A stretch of DNA of 51,428 nucleotides from a virus (IMGVR_UViG_3300024431_000005:1-51428); one strand, 5' to 3'. Counted from the first letter of the stretch, positions 1 through 7,200 are shown. A program made the numbers and translations. Notes: generated by a model not told the origin, from the sequence alone.

Positions 1-240
1 GTCCTCCATCATGCACGTGTAACACTCTGTGCAGATGTCGCCGTCATTCTTGACCTGCACATCTTCGCAGCATTTGCACATGCTGGGCTCTGACATCCCT
101 TGCCAATCATCACCGCATTGCGGGCACGTTGCACCATACTCTGGCGGCTCTTCACGGCTACCTGCAAACTCGCAGTGACTGATCAGTTCATCTTCGTGAC
201 CGGTCCAGCCACACGGACATTCCCATTGCTGATTACTCAT
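1..240 (-). CDS. Cys-rich zinc-ribbon protein, partial (C-terminus outside window)
   Basis: The gene starts with ATG at 240 and runs off the left edge with 80 codons visible and no stop. It holds several CxC/CxxC pairs (CPC near residue 8, CPQC near 50, CKCC near 64, CTEC and CYTC near 75), so at least two metal-binding ribbons are likely. The start overlaps the upstream stop as ATGA, which implies translational coupling. The family is not recognised; a nucleic-acid-binding or adaptor role is only an inference from the cysteine pattern. Confidence 0.75.
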   Translation of the reverse strand, partial: MSNQQWECPCGWTGHEDELISHCEFAGSREEPPEYGATCPQCGDDWQGMSEPSMCKCCEDVQVKNDGDICTECYTCMMED

Positions 241-431
241 GATGTCACCTCGATTTCCGTGGCTTCGAAATAGTCGGTATGCTTTTTCAGCATCGCGTCA
301 TAACCTGCCATGCCTCGCAGGATCTCATTCGCCGCAGTCTCGCGGGCCTCTTCACTGTCGCCATGCTTCACGACTTCTAACAGCATCCGCGTGCATGCGG
401 TCCAGCTTGGATTGCATTTTACCGTCTTCAT
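237..431 (-). CDS. Small hypothetical early protein (64 aa)
   Basis: A 64-residue mainly helical protein, mixed charge, with one Cys near the N-terminus and no membrane segment or signal peptide. ATG at 431 overlaps the stop of the 46-aa gene upstream (ATGA) and its own stop overlaps the next start (ATGA), so it sits in a coupled chain. No family is recognised. Coding status rests on the perfect coupling at both ends. Confidence 0.7.
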   Translation of the reverse strand: MKTVKCNPSWTACTRMLLEVVKHGDSEEARETAANEILRGMAGYDAMLKKHTDYFEATEIEVTS

Positions 432-568
432 GATGTGTGCTCCTGTGTAACAATGTCGCCGACCTGCGCGCTGCCGGTGTACTTTTCAAAGTGCCGGATA
501 TCCAAGATCGGAATCTGAATCACGATCTCGCCGGTACGCGTATCGATAAACTTCTGTGATGTAAACAT
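428..568 (-). CDS. Very small hypothetical early protein (46 aa)
   Basis: ATG at 568 follows a GGAGCACA-type ribosome site of the kind used by most genes in this arm. The 46-codon frame ends in TGA that overlaps the next ATG (ATGA at 431-428). The product has a beta-rich N-terminal half (TGEIVIQIPILDI) and no cysteine or membrane segment. It fills what would otherwise be a 160-nt gap between 594 and 431. Function unknown. Confidence 0.7.
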   Translation of the reverse strand: MFTSQKFIDTRTGEIVIQIPILDIRHFEKYTGSAQVGDIVTQEHTS

Positions 569-593
569 GGTTTGTGCTCCTGTGGAAATTAGG

Positions 594-1385
594 TTAGTCG
601 ATCACAAAGCCGCTGCGATCTTGCCGCGCTTTGCCCTTGGCTTTCAGTAGTACCAGCGCACCCTTTGGATCTAGGAATCGCAGGTCATTTTCGTCGCCGT
701 TTACAAAGTCATCATCGATGCTGAATCCCTCGCTGGGCGCGTTACCCTTGCGCGTCACGAGTACCAGCGAGCAGCCCGTATCCGCGCGCGTCTGCCTGCA
801 ACGTTGCGAGTACACTGGCGATGCTTCCGAGTACGAGAGACAGAGGTAGTAATTCCCAGGCATCTCGCGGTAGAAGCGCTTCGCAATTTTGGTGTAGTCA
901 TAAAACTGGATGTCCGGAAACACCGCGAAGATGTTCGCGAAGATGCAATGAATGCCGCGCGTATTGTCAGACACCTTGACCGGGATTTTTTCCCAGAGGA
1001 TGTCGCTGGTACCATTCAGTCTGACGACTGGCGTCAGGCCCATGCGTTCGGCCTTGCGGATGAATGCGCGGATCTCTTGATACAGTCTGCGAAAGAATTC
1101 ATCCTGATCATTCACGAACAGCTGCGTGCGGTCGATGCGTGCGTGCTGAATTGCGTTATCAGGTAGCAGGCCTGCAGGAGTCCGGAAGCGCTTCGAGCCC
1201 TTCGAGATCCCGCCACGCCCTGCCGTGTTAAGACATCCTTTCCAGCATCCCGCCAGCTCCGCCATCGGGCAGACGTTGAAGCCTGATGACTTGTATGGTG
1301 CGAGGTACATGACAGCCGTCAGGAAACCTTTGATTTGACCCTTGACCGTTTTGGCGTTCTGGTCGATGTTAAGTAGCTTTTTCAT
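594..1385 (-). CDS. Gene product 88-like protein (DUF7227-type)
   Basis: 263 residues from ATG 1385, which has GGAG 8 nt upstream; a longer in-frame start at 1460 would run through the preceding small gene and is less likely. Conserved features of the phage GP88 family are visible: an N-terminal LLN...KTVKGQ segment, YLAPYKSSGFNVCP, a GC-KGCL cysteine cluster with N-TAGRG, VRLNGTSDI-WE in the middle, and FYDYTK before the C-terminal third. The family recurs in phages of many hosts but, to my knowledge, has no proven biochemical activity. The conserved Cys, Arg and Asp residues suggest an enzyme, which is inference. Confidence 0.8.
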   Translation of the reverse strand: MKKLLNIDQNAKTVKGQIKGFLTAVMYLAPYKSSGFNVCPMAELAGCWKGCLNTAGRGGISKGSKRFRTPAGLLPDNAIQHARIDRTQLFVNDQDEFFRRLYQEIRAFIRKAERMGLTPVVRLNGTSDILWEKIPVKVSDNTRGIHCIFANIFAVFPDIQFYDYTKIAKRFYREMPGNYYLCLSYSEASPVYSQRCRQTRADTGCSLVLVTRKGNAPSEGFSIDDDFVNGDENDLRFLDPKGALVLLKAKGKARQDRSGFVID

Positions 1386-1477
1386 TTCCGTGCTCCTGCA
1401 GTTTTGAACAGCGGGGTCAGCATCACTGCGCCCCAATAAATAATGAAGATCAAAGCGCACACATCTTGCGCGCTCAT
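1382..1477 (-). CDS. 31-aa single-span membrane peptide
   Basis: A 31-codon frame whose ATG (1477) overlaps the stop of the 77-aa gene as ATGA and whose TGA overlaps the ATG of the GP88-like gene (1385-1382), again as ATGA. The product has a hydrophobic stretch, ALIFIIYWGAVMLTPLF, long enough for one membrane span, and a short basic tail (GARK). The GGAG used by the GP88-like gene lies inside its 3' end. There is no strong SD of its own, so translation would depend on coupling. Function unknown. Confidence 0.5.
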   Translation of the reverse strand: MSAQDVCALIFIIYWGAVMLTPLFKTAGARK

Positions 1478-1707
1478 GAGGTCAACACCCAGTGACCGTA
1501 GCGATTGTCATCCAGAGTGTGCAGTTCCCATTGCATGCCGAACTGATGAGCCAGCACATGCAGCCGGTGATCGATGGGCTCGTGAGTTGCCTCGATCATC
1601 GTGATGCCATTGATGATGTGTGCGGGTACCGTGTATACGGTGAACCCCAGCGCGCGGACTGCGCGAGTGAGGATGTCTGCGTTAACTACTTTTCCAAGTG
1701 TGTTCAT
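1474..1707 (-). CDS. Small hypothetical early protein (77 aa)
   Basis: First gene behind the promoter at 1740-1768, with ATG at 1707 preceded by GGAGCAC. The 77-residue product is a mixed alpha/beta protein with several His and Trp residues in the C-terminal half (HRLHVLAHQFGMQWELH) and no Cys. It is not recognised. It heads the unit 1707 to 1 together with the membrane peptide, the GP88-like protein and the Cys-rich gene at the edge. Confidence 0.7.
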   Translation of the reverse strand: MNTLGKVVNADILTRAVRALGFTVYTVPAHIINGITMIEATHEPIDHRLHVLAHQFGMQWELHTLDDNRYGHWVLTS

Positions 1708-1739
1708 CGGTAGTGCTCCGTTTTCTTTGATTGAGACCC

Positions 1740-1768
1740 ATTATAGCACGGGAGCGCTTCTGTGTCAA
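1740..1768 (-). promoter_or_regulatory. Consensus sigma70 early promoter with conserved spacer
   Basis: On the minus strand TTGACA (1768-1763), a 17-nt spacer and TATAAT (1745-1740) match the sigma70 consensus at all 12 positions. The spacer CAGAAGCGCTCCCGTGC is nearly the same as that of the promoter at 5111-5139. It drives the operon that starts at 1707. Confidence 0.9.
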
Positions 1769-1776
1769 ATCGACAC

Positions 1777-1886
1777 ATTATGTTAAATAGCCCTTTTTCG
1801 GTGTTTCGAACTGCAGCGCTCCCGCGTATATATACAAGGAGTGGATTATGTTAAATGGGCAGGTCCCAGGTATTATGTTAAATAGG
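1777..1886 (-). promoter_or_regulatory. Three TTTAACATAAT boxes; one belongs to a possible second promoter
   Basis: Three copies of a box, minus-strand consensus CTATTTAACATAAT, lie at 1790-1777, 1859-1845 and 1886-1872. The first sits 8 nt upstream of the -35 of the promoter at 1740-1768, the same spacing as at 5148-5162. The second copy contains TTAACA (1854-1849), which has TATATA (1832-1827) 16 nt downstream and could itself be a weaker promoter. The role (activator site, UP-like element or promoter part) is inferred from repetition and fixed spacing. The intergenic stretch 1708-1942 holds nothing else apart from the terminator. Confidence 0.6.
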
Positions 1887-1894
1887 ATAGCAGG

Positions 1895-1921
1895 CAAAAA
1901 GAGACCGCGCATCTAGCGCGG
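1895..1921 (-). terminator. Rho-independent terminator after the 239-aa gene
   Basis: Minus-strand hairpin CCGCGC-TAGAT-GCGCGG (6-bp GC stem, 5-nt loop) followed by TCTCTTTTT, about 20 nt after the stop at 1943. It ends the unit 5069-1943 just before the promoter array of the next one. Confidence 0.85.
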
Positions 1922-1942
1922 CCTGAATGGTGCGGCGTGCGA

Positions 1943-2662
1943 TCAGTAGCCGTTAGCTTCAGCCCATGTCTTGATCGCTTCGTAGATTGCATCGGGCACC
2001 TTGAGATCGTCGGTCTGCATGTCGTCGCCTTCGACAGTGCGGTACGCTTCGACAGCAACGAGGCTGCTGCAGTAGTCCATCCCGTTGCGCGTCGTGCTGA
2101 CGTGGCACCAGCTGACAAGGTCTTCGCCATCCCACTCGATGTTGAGTTCCGCTTTCCACTGGCTGTTGTTGCCGAACGTCTCGGTGATGTTCTTCTCTTG
2201 ATCCTTGCGTTGCTGTTCGAAGTCAGAGCACTCGCGCGGGTGAGTCTCTTCAGGTCGTGCACCGCACGTCGGGCAGTTGGCACTGTCGAGCAGTGTCTGC
2301 AGTGCAGTCATCGCTTCGTCGATGTTGCAACGTACACCGTCAACGGTAGGGTTCGCATCTTCAGGTACGCAGATCGGTTCACCGGTCTCATCATTCTTGA
2401 AGTGCGAATCGAAACCGGGTGACGCTTCGGCGACATCCTGCGAATCAATCACCAGCTCAGCGCACCAGACATCAAGGTCGCACAGTCGGTCGATCAGAAA
2501 CTCGATCTTGTTGCGTGCACCCTTGCCGTCGGGCTTCACCTTGCTGAGGATGTGCTGCCATGCCTCGCTGATCTGAGCCCAGCCATCTTCGCCGTTATCG
2601 TCAGCGCGTTCGTTGAGCGTGTCGCGTACCACCTCGATTGCTTTGTAAGTTTCGATACTCAT
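1943..2662 (-). CDS. Hypothetical early protein with CxxC knuckle (239 aa)
   Basis: 239 residues, acidic and mostly helical. A CPTC motif near residue 130 with other cysteines close by (Cys about 111, 145) suggests a small metal site in the middle of the chain. The C-terminal part (WKAELNIEWDGEDLVSW) looks like a beta domain. ATG at 2662 overlaps the upstream stop by 4 nt. It is the last gene before the terminator at 1895-1921. Family not recognised. Confidence 0.75.
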   Translation of the reverse strand: MSIETYKAIEVVRDTLNERADDNGEDGWAQISEAWQHILSKVKPDGKGARNKIEFLIDRLCDLDVWCAELVIDSQDVAEASPGFDSHFKNDETGEPICVPEDANPTVDGVRCNIDEAMTALQTLLDSANCPTCGARPEETHPRECSDFEQQRKDQEKNITETFGNNSQWKAELNIEWDGEDLVSWCHVSTTRNGMDYCSSLVAVEAYRTVEGDDMQTDDLKVPDAIYEAIKTWAEANGY

Positions 2663-3141
2663 AATTTGTACTCCTTGCCTTGCAGAACTTCGGTCAACGC
2701 GTCAACGGTGATGCCCAGATTCGGCCACTCAACGTAGGTCTGGATCTGGTAACCACTGTCATCATCCCAGCTCGGATGAAAGCCACCGAACCAGTTGTCA
2801 GTTGGTTCATCGCGCAGGTCTTCGTCGCGCGGATCATCGCAGCGCATCGCGTGGATGTCGCCGGTCAGGTCACGTGCTGCGAGTGTCGTGTTCAGCCACT
2901 CTTCGTGCGCGTCGTCGAGAATCTCAGCTGCTTCGCTGAGCAGCCCCATCAACGTCAGCTCTTCAGCTGTCAACACATCTTTGGCGACGCCAGTGCGGTC
3001 ACCCCACACTGCGTCACTTGCTTCGCGCAGTGCACCACTCAGGTGGTTGTCGCGCTTCTCGTCTGGGTACCCGCGTATCCATGCGGGCTCCTTGTAGTTG
3101 AGGCGTGATGCCAGTGCCTCGATTCGTTTTAGACTAGCCAT
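2659..3141 (-). CDS. Hypothetical acidic early protein (160 aa)
   Basis: 160 residues with a basic N-terminus (MASLKRIEALASRLNYKEP), a helical middle and a very acidic stretch (DDPRDEDLRDEPTD) near residue 110, then an aromatic segment (NWFGGFHPSWDDD). ATG 3141 has AAGGAGCAC upstream. Overlaps the following gene by 4 nt. Not recognised; the negatively charged region could mimic nucleic acid, but nothing else supports that. Confidence 0.75.
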   Translation of the reverse strand: MASLKRIEALASRLNYKEPAWIRGYPDEKRDNHLSGALREASDAVWGDRTGVAKDVLTAEELTLMGLLSEAAEILDDAHEEWLNTTLAARDLTGDIHAMRCDDPRDEDLRDEPTDNWFGGFHPSWDDDSGYQIQTYVEWPNLGITVDALTEVLQGKEYKL

Positions 3142-3153
3142 TTTCGTGCTCCT

Positions 3154-3372
3154 TTATACCGCGCCACATCGGGCGCATTGCGGCCACTCGCCTTCGTACT
3201 CAACGACGGTGCGCCATTCCTTTTTGCAGAAGATGCAAATCGATTCCATCTTCGGCTCCCGGCTAGCTGCTACACCTTTGATGTAGTGCTCGGCCTCTTC
3301 ACTGGTGAAGGTCTTGCGAGTGACTCGCACTCGCTCGCCGTCATCCGTTAAACATGTCACTGCGTAATCCAT
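3154..3372 (-). CDS. Small zinc-ribbon protein (72 aa)
   Basis: 72 residues. The C-terminal half has CIFC and CARC pairs about 20 residues apart, a classic four-cysteine zinc ribbon. The N-terminal half is a short beta/alpha segment. ATG 3372 lies 3 nt after the helicase stop at 3376, so the two are co-translated. Such ribbons in phage early genes often bind nucleic acid or host transcription proteins; that role here is inference. Confidence 0.75.
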   Translation of the reverse strand: MDYAVTCLTDDGERVRVTRKTFTSEEAEHYIKGVAASREPKMESICIFCKKEWRTVVEYEGEWPQCARCGAV

Positions 3373-3375
3373 TCT

Positions 3376-4860
3376 CTAAGCTCCTACGATTTCGATGGGC
3401 AGGTAGACCAGAGTCTCAAGGGCTCGCGTCACTGCGACGTACTGCAGGTTGCGCTCTTGCTCTTGCTGCCATGGTTGCGTTGCCCAGCGTGATGGCATCA
3501 GGTCCGGATTCAGGATGAACACTCGCGGTGCTTCGAGGCCTTTCGCCTTGTGCACTGTTGCCAGTGTCGTGCCTTGTGCACTGTCGCTGAACATCTCGAT
3601 GATGCCGTCGATCAATTCCTTGATGGTGTCGAGGCCTGCGGCTAGCACGTTGATGCAGTCCACCTTGTCCTGAATCGCTGCGATCTTCGCCTCGTTTTTC
3701 TGCGCCTTTTTGATTTGCTTCTGCTGCCATGCATCCAGCTTCGGGCGCAGCTCTTCGATTGTCGTGATGCGTTTGCCGCCAGCCTTCTTGATGACGTTGA
3801 CCAGACCCTTGCCGATCTCGCGTCCCATCACGTGCACTCGCCTGCCCTCGCTGATGCACTTGTATGCAAGCTCGATCAGGGGTGCAGTGTTGCGGCAGAC
3901 TACAAGGTCAGTGTCGCTGAATGATTCGATTGACCAGTCAGTAGGGTGCAGCACCTCGCCATCTTCGGCACTGTCGCTGGCTTCGATGTGCGGCACAAAA
4001 CCCTGTGCAATTTCGATGACCTTGCGCGGGCACCGGTAGCTGATGCTGAGCGGTAGCGTCTCGGCCTTGAATACTCGACCGATGTTCTTGAGCGAGTCCG
4101 AGTCCGCGCCACGGAATCCGTAGATCGCTTGGTGACTGTCGCCGACTGCGATCAGCCGCCCGTTACGTTTGAGGAATTTGCGCAGGAGCGTGCGTTGCAC
4201 GTGCGACACATCCTGCGCCTCGTCGATGATAATCCAGTCGTAACCCCAGGCCGAAAGGTCCAGTGCAACCGGCATGTACAGCTGATCATCGAAGTCCAGT
4301 TTGTTTTGCTCTTCGAGCCCAGCCTTGAGCAGGAGGTTAGCCCAAGTGATGAAGGTCGCTGCGCCGCAGCCGTTAGGGTCAACGTCGTACTTATCCATGA
4401 GCGTATCCCAGCGCTCGTCAGTGGCCTCGTACGTGCCGCTCGGTATGCGCATGCCCTTGGGCACCAGTCCGTGCGCCTTCGCCTTGCCGATGATGTTGAG
4501 CAGCTCAGGCCTGACCTCGCGCGACTCCTCAGGGAGCAGCCTGTCGATCAGGTCAAAGGTCTTGTTGCGGTCAACGGTGATGTGCTTGCCGAGACGGTAG
4601 CGGCAGAGTGCCCAGCCCAGTGCGTTGAGTGTCTTCGACTCGACGTGGTCCGGAAGCTTGCGACCAAGCTCAACTGCAATCGCTTTGTTGAATGCGAGAA
4701 ACACTGCCTTGTGCGCAGTGGGGATGAGTGCAGCTGCCTTGACGATGGTGAAGGTCTTGCCGCTGCCTGCGACCGCTTCAACGATCAGCGCGCCTGCGGT
4801 GTCGATGTGCGCGGTCACCCAGTCGATGACCGCTTGCTGATATTTGCTAAGAGTAATCAT
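3376..4860 (-). CDS. UvrD/Rep-type superfamily 1 DNA helicase
   Basis: 494 residues carrying the SF1A helicase motifs in order: Q-motif region (LSKYQQAVIDW) at the N-terminus, Walker A EAVAGSGKT at about 28-36, motif Ia-like FLAFNKAIA near 55, Walker B IIIDEAQD near 210, motif III GDSHQAIYGFRGAD near 240, motif IV SYRCP near 273, motif V TVHKAKGLEAPRV near 440 and motif VI YVAVTRA near 475. It should unwind DNA 3'-5' with ATP. The domain between motifs IV and V is short, so it is a compact helicase without nuclease domain. Translation is coupled to the 69-aa gene upstream (start and stop share one base at 4860). Confidence 0.93.
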   Translation of the reverse strand: MITLSKYQQAVIDWVTAHIDTAGALIVEAVAGSGKTFTIVKAAALIPTAHKAVFLAFNKAIAVELGRKLPDHVESKTLNALGWALCRYRLGKHITVDRNKTFDLIDRLLPEESREVRPELLNIIGKAKAHGLVPKGMRIPSGTYEATDERWDTLMDKYDVDPNGCGAATFITWANLLLKAGLEEQNKLDFDDQLYMPVALDLSAWGYDWIIIDEAQDVSHVQRTLLRKFLKRNGRLIAVGDSHQAIYGFRGADSDSLKNIGRVFKAETLPLSISYRCPRKVIEIAQGFVPHIEASDSAEDGEVLHPTDWSIESFSDTDLVVCRNTAPLIELAYKCISEGRRVHVMGREIGKGLVNVIKKAGGKRITTIEELRPKLDAWQQKQIKKAQKNEAKIAAIQDKVDCINVLAAGLDTIKELIDGIIEMFSDSAQGTTLATVHKAKGLEAPRVFILNPDLMPSRWATQPWQQEQERNLQYVAVTRALETLVYLPIEIVGA

Positions 4861-5069
4861 TACTTAAGATCCTTGTTGTATTCGGCGACCAGCTCTTCAA
4901 TGATCTGATGCGCCAGCGTGTCACGTGAGAAGGTGCGGCTGAACTGATTGAGGATCTCACCCCGATGATTGAAGACGATGATCTCGCCATCCCAGAATGT
5001 GCCCCGGTCGGTGAGCACGATGTGCCCCTCGCCGATGTCCGTGCGGGTAGTGTTGAAGTGAAGGTTCAT
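4860..5069 (-). CDS. Small hypothetical early protein (69 aa)
   Basis: First gene after the promoter at 5111-5139, with AGGAGCACG before ATG 5069. The 69-residue product starts with a beta-rich half (GHIVLTDRGTFWDGEIIVFN) and ends in a helix (AHQIIEELVAEYNKDL). Its TAA shares one base with the ATG of the UvrD-like helicase (TAATG), so the two are coupled, which may mean a helicase accessory role. Not recognised. Confidence 0.75.
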   Translation of the reverse strand: MNLHFNTTRTDIGEGHIVLTDRGTFWDGEIIVFNHRGEILNQFSRTFSRDTLAHQIIEELVAEYNKDLK

Positions 5070-5110
5070 GCTCGTGCTCCTGAGGTGTCGCGTTTTATGT
5101 AAGATGAGTC

Positions 5111-5139
5111 ATTATAGCACGGCAGCGCTTCCGTGTCAA
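5111..5139 (-). promoter_or_regulatory. Consensus sigma70 early promoter with conserved spacer
   Basis: Minus strand TTGACA (5139-5134), 17-nt spacer CGGAAGCGCTGCCGTGC, TATAAT (5116-5111). The spacer core CGGAAGCGCTGCCG is close to a perfect palindrome. It drives 5069 to 1943. About 60 bp here are nearly the same as the block at 1738-1798. Confidence 0.92.
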
Positions 5140-5147
5140 ATAGCTGG

Positions 5148-5162
5148 ATTATGTTAAATAGG
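5148..5162 (-). promoter_or_regulatory. Upstream box CCTATTTAACATAAT
   Basis: Copy of the early-promoter upstream box, 8 nt from the -35 hexamer at 5134-5139, as at 1777-1790. AT-rich like an UP element, but the conserved sequence and spacing suggest a specific protein site. Role inferred. Confidence 0.6.
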
Positions 5163-5194
5163 CCTTTTCCTGCTTTACGCTGTACGCGAGCAAT

Positions 5195-5231
5195 AAAAAA
5201 AGCCCCCGTCACCATCTCTGGATCAGGGGGC
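5195..5231 (-). terminator. Rho-independent terminator after DUF932-like gene
   Basis: Minus strand GCCCCC (5231-5226), 18-nt loop, GGGGGC (5207-5202), then TTTTTTT (5201-5195). It lies 16 nt after the stop at 5247 and isolates the DUF932-like gene from the next promoter. Confidence 0.88.
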
Positions 5232-5246
5232 CGGAGCACTTCCGTG

Positions 5247-5996
5247 TTACGCGGCTAGTGCGTAGTCTGTTGCTTTGCCGATCAGGGTGTGCAGCTTCTG
5301 CGAGCGCTGCGTGTAGGTGCTGATCGGTGAACCCTTGAACGCTTCGGTCGCTGCGTTGAACAGCGTCCAGTTGGTGCGCTCGCCATTCTCGTTGAGGTGC
5401 TCAACATGGCTGGGCTCGTAGTACTCGTCAACGACCTTCTCGACCTTGCTGCTGGTGATGATCTTCTGGCGCAGCATCTGGATGATCGTATGGTTCGCGA
5501 CGGCATCCTTGATCTGGGCAGACTTGTAACGTGCGACTTGCACCGCGCGCTCTTCGACTGACTCAGTGAACTGACCCATGAAGCCACCCATCAGGTTGCG
5601 CAGGTCACTCATGATGAACGTGGTCTGCTTGCGCTTCATGACAACCGAACCGAAGAGGTCCAGGTTTGTGCAGATCGCGAGAGCTTCGCCGCCGCACAAT
5701 TCCCAAGGCAGGGTCTTGTTGAGTGAGCTGCGAACGCCGAAGCAGATCTTGCTCTCTATGGTGGTGAAGTTGGTGACCTCGATCAGGCCGAACAGCTGCG
5801 TGTTATTGCGTGCCAACACGTACTGCTCTTCGCCGAACCTGAAGCCCTGCTTCTCAGCGACGTCCTGCAGAAGATCGATGCCGTCTGCAAAAGGAACGGG
5901 CTTGTGCGAGCGAGTATGCAGCGCGAGGGCTGCGGGAGTGAAGCTTGCTAGGGCTTCGCGGGTTACGACATTATCGTCTTTTGTAAACATCAACAT
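5247..5996 (-). CDS. DUF932-like phage protein
   Basis: 249 residues transcribed alone between the promoter at 6039-6067 and the terminator at 5195-5231. The central part (IEVTNFTTIESKICFGVRSS, then LCGGEALAICTNLDLFGS) resembles the DUF932 family, in which a conserved segment of this type precedes a phrase like 'V.VCTNL.F'. Family members occur on phages and plasmids, often expressed early and strongly; no activity is established. The first of two nearby ATGs (5996) has AAGGAG at 8 nt and was preferred to 5990. Confidence 0.7.
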   Translation of the reverse strand: MLMFTKDDNVVTREALASFTPAALALHTRSHKPVPFADGIDLLQDVAEKQGFRFGEEQYVLARNNTQLFGLIEVTNFTTIESKICFGVRSSLNKTLPWELCGGEALAICTNLDLFGSVVMKRKQTTFIMSDLRNLMGGFMGQFTESVEERAVQVARYKSAQIKDAVANHTIIQMLRQKIITSSKVEKVVDEYYEPSHVEHLNENGERTNWTLFNAATEAFKGSPISTYTQRSQKLHTLIGKATDYALAA

Positions 5997-6038
5997 TTTG
6001 CTTGCTCCTTACCGTCAGGCAATTCCTGACTTGGCATC

Positions 6039-6067
6039 ATCATTACACAATAGCGCTGCCGTGTCAA
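6039..6067 (-). promoter_or_regulatory. Early promoter, weaker -10
   Basis: Minus strand TTGACA (6067-6062), 17-nt spacer CGGCAGCGCTATTGTGT, then AATGAT (6044-6039) as a 4/6 -10 match. The spacer keeps the AGCGCT core. An upstream box (CCTAGTTAACATAAT, 6091-6077) lies 9 nt from the -35 and overlaps the stop codon of the gene ahead. It drives the DUF932-like gene. Confidence 0.75.
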
Positions 6068-6086
6068 GTAGGATATATTATGTTAA

Positions 6087-6341
6087 CTAGGCACATTCCT
6101 TCATCGGGCTCAGGCACTTCGGCATTTCGCGCGCAACCGGCTCAGGCTTTATCTCATCGCAGAAGAAACCATCGAGCCTGCCTTCGATCTTCCAATCTTG
6201 AGGAGTTGCGGTATCCCCAAAGGTTGCGTCAACAATCGCGGTACCGACACGCATGCAGTCCGCGTACGAATCAAACTCTGTGCGCTCGACCATCTCGGTA
6301 TTGATCACCAGCACGAGGAGCCACGGAAATATCGCGTCCAT
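6087..6341 (-). CDS. Small exported/membrane-anchored hypothetical protein (84 aa)
   Basis: 84 residues from ATG 6341, which overlaps the upstream stop as TAATG; a longer frame upstream reads through that gene and is rejected. The N-terminus IFPWLLVLVIN is hydrophobic, short for a membrane span but fitting a signal or anchor. Four cysteines follow (about 25, 58, 74, 83), so disulphides are possible if it is exported. It is paired with the secreted 104-aa protein. Not recognised. Confidence 0.65.
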   Translation of the reverse strand: MDAIFPWLLVLVINTEMVERTEFDSYADCMRVGTAIVDATFGDTATPQDWKIEGRLDGFFCDEIKPEPVAREMPKCLSPMKECA

Positions 6342-6655
6342 TACTTTCTCCCCTTCATGATCTCGTGCAGCGTGTCCCTCACGTACTCGCAGGTAAATCC
6401 TAACGTCGGCTCGACACCCCACTCCTCCACGGGGGCTGCTTCCATATCTTCGAGCATGCGCTTGACGCCTTCTGTGATGCATCCGGTGCGGCTGTACTGT
6501 TCGAAGGTAACGATAGACGACATGCCTCGCGAGACCATCGTCAACAGCCAGTACTCTGCGGGGTATCTGCCACCGGCAAACTCGGGGTAGTCTTCACTCG
6601 CGTGCGCTTGCGAAAGCGTGAGCACGAGCATGATCAGTAGTGTTGAAATCTTCAT
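6341..6655 (-). CDS. Secreted/periplasmic hypothetical protein (104 aa)
   Basis: The N-terminus MKISTLLIMLVLTLSQAHAS is a clear Sec signal peptide with an AHA-S cleavage site near residue 19. The mature part holds two cysteines (about 59 and 89) that could form a disulphide. Coupled by short overlaps with both neighbours. A periplasmic phage protein made early might alter the host envelope or exclude other phages; this is inference. Family not recognised. Confidence 0.7.
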   Translation of the reverse strand: MKISTLLIMLVLTLSQAHASEDYPEFAGGRYPAEYWLLTMVSRGMSSIVTFEQYSRTGCITEGVKRMLEDMEAAPVEEWGVEPTLGFTCEYVRDTLHEIMKGRK

Positions 6656-6942
6656 CCTGAATCCTCCGTGTTACTAATTTGTGCGACCACTTCGGAGAAC
6701 CACATCAGGCCTCCGTCGGTGGCTCTGAGAGTCTCTTCGCAGTCAACGCATAGCAGTGACAGCGGTGGTGCCGGTATCAGCGACATGGTGTGATCACCGC
6801 AACGTCGGCAACGGTCGAGTGAAGCGGCAACGTACAGACTCTGCTTTTCCAGGTCGGTGTGCTCCTTTTCACTTGCGCGTGCCTCGGTCGCTGCGACTAG
6901 CGCTTTGCAGTTCGCAATTGTTTTGTCAGCCAGTCCCATCAT
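6652..6942 (-). CDS. Zinc-finger-like hypothetical protein (96 aa)
   Basis: 96 residues. An N-terminal helical segment (LADKTIANCKALVAATEARASEKE style) is followed by CRRC near residue 45 and CVDC near residue 66, a four-cysteine zinc-binding pair. ATG 6942 overlaps the upstream stop. It lies in the unit behind the structured element at 7201-7366. Not recognised. Confidence 0.7.
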   Translation of the reverse strand: MMGLADKTIANCKALVAATEARASEKEHTDLEKQSLYVAASLDRCRRCGDHTMSLIPAPPLSLLCVDCEETLRATDGGLMWFSEVVAQISNTEDSG

Positions 6943-7178
6943 TTTTTCTCCCGTTCGATTTGGATGCCGTCACGCGCGCCAAGATAGTAGGCACGACGTG
7001 CGGCATCTTTGATGAGTCCCGTGGTGTGGTCGCTTACGCGTTCGCACGCTTGGTCCACCATCGCACGCAGATCGTCGTGATGACGTTTGTCGTGACCTGC
7101 CCATGCGCGAGCAACAGCTGCATCATGGTCAGGATGATCCGGATTGTCTTCCGGGAATGTCTGTTGGTACTTGCTCAT
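6939..7178 (-). CDS. Hypothetical His/Asp-rich early protein (79 aa)
   Basis: 79 residues, charged and helical, with an unusual density of His and Asp in the first half (DNPDHPDHD, HDKRHHDD) that could bind metal. ATG 7178 has AAGGAGCAAC upstream. It is the first gene after the 166-nt inverted-repeat element, so that element would form its 5' leader if the transcript is not processed. Not recognised. Confidence 0.7.
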   Translation of the reverse strand: MSKYQQTFPEDNPDHPDHDAAVARAWAGHDKRHHDDLRAMVDQACERVSDHTTGLIKDAARRAYYLGARDGIQIEREKK

Positions 7179-7200
7179 CAGTTGCTCCTTGTTTAAACAC

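Noticed and set aside
4129-4908. 259-codon plus-strand frame opposite the UvrD-like helicase
   Set aside because: Antisense shadow: the helicase motifs on the other strand are complete, and the plus frame has no recognisable domain or ribosome site.
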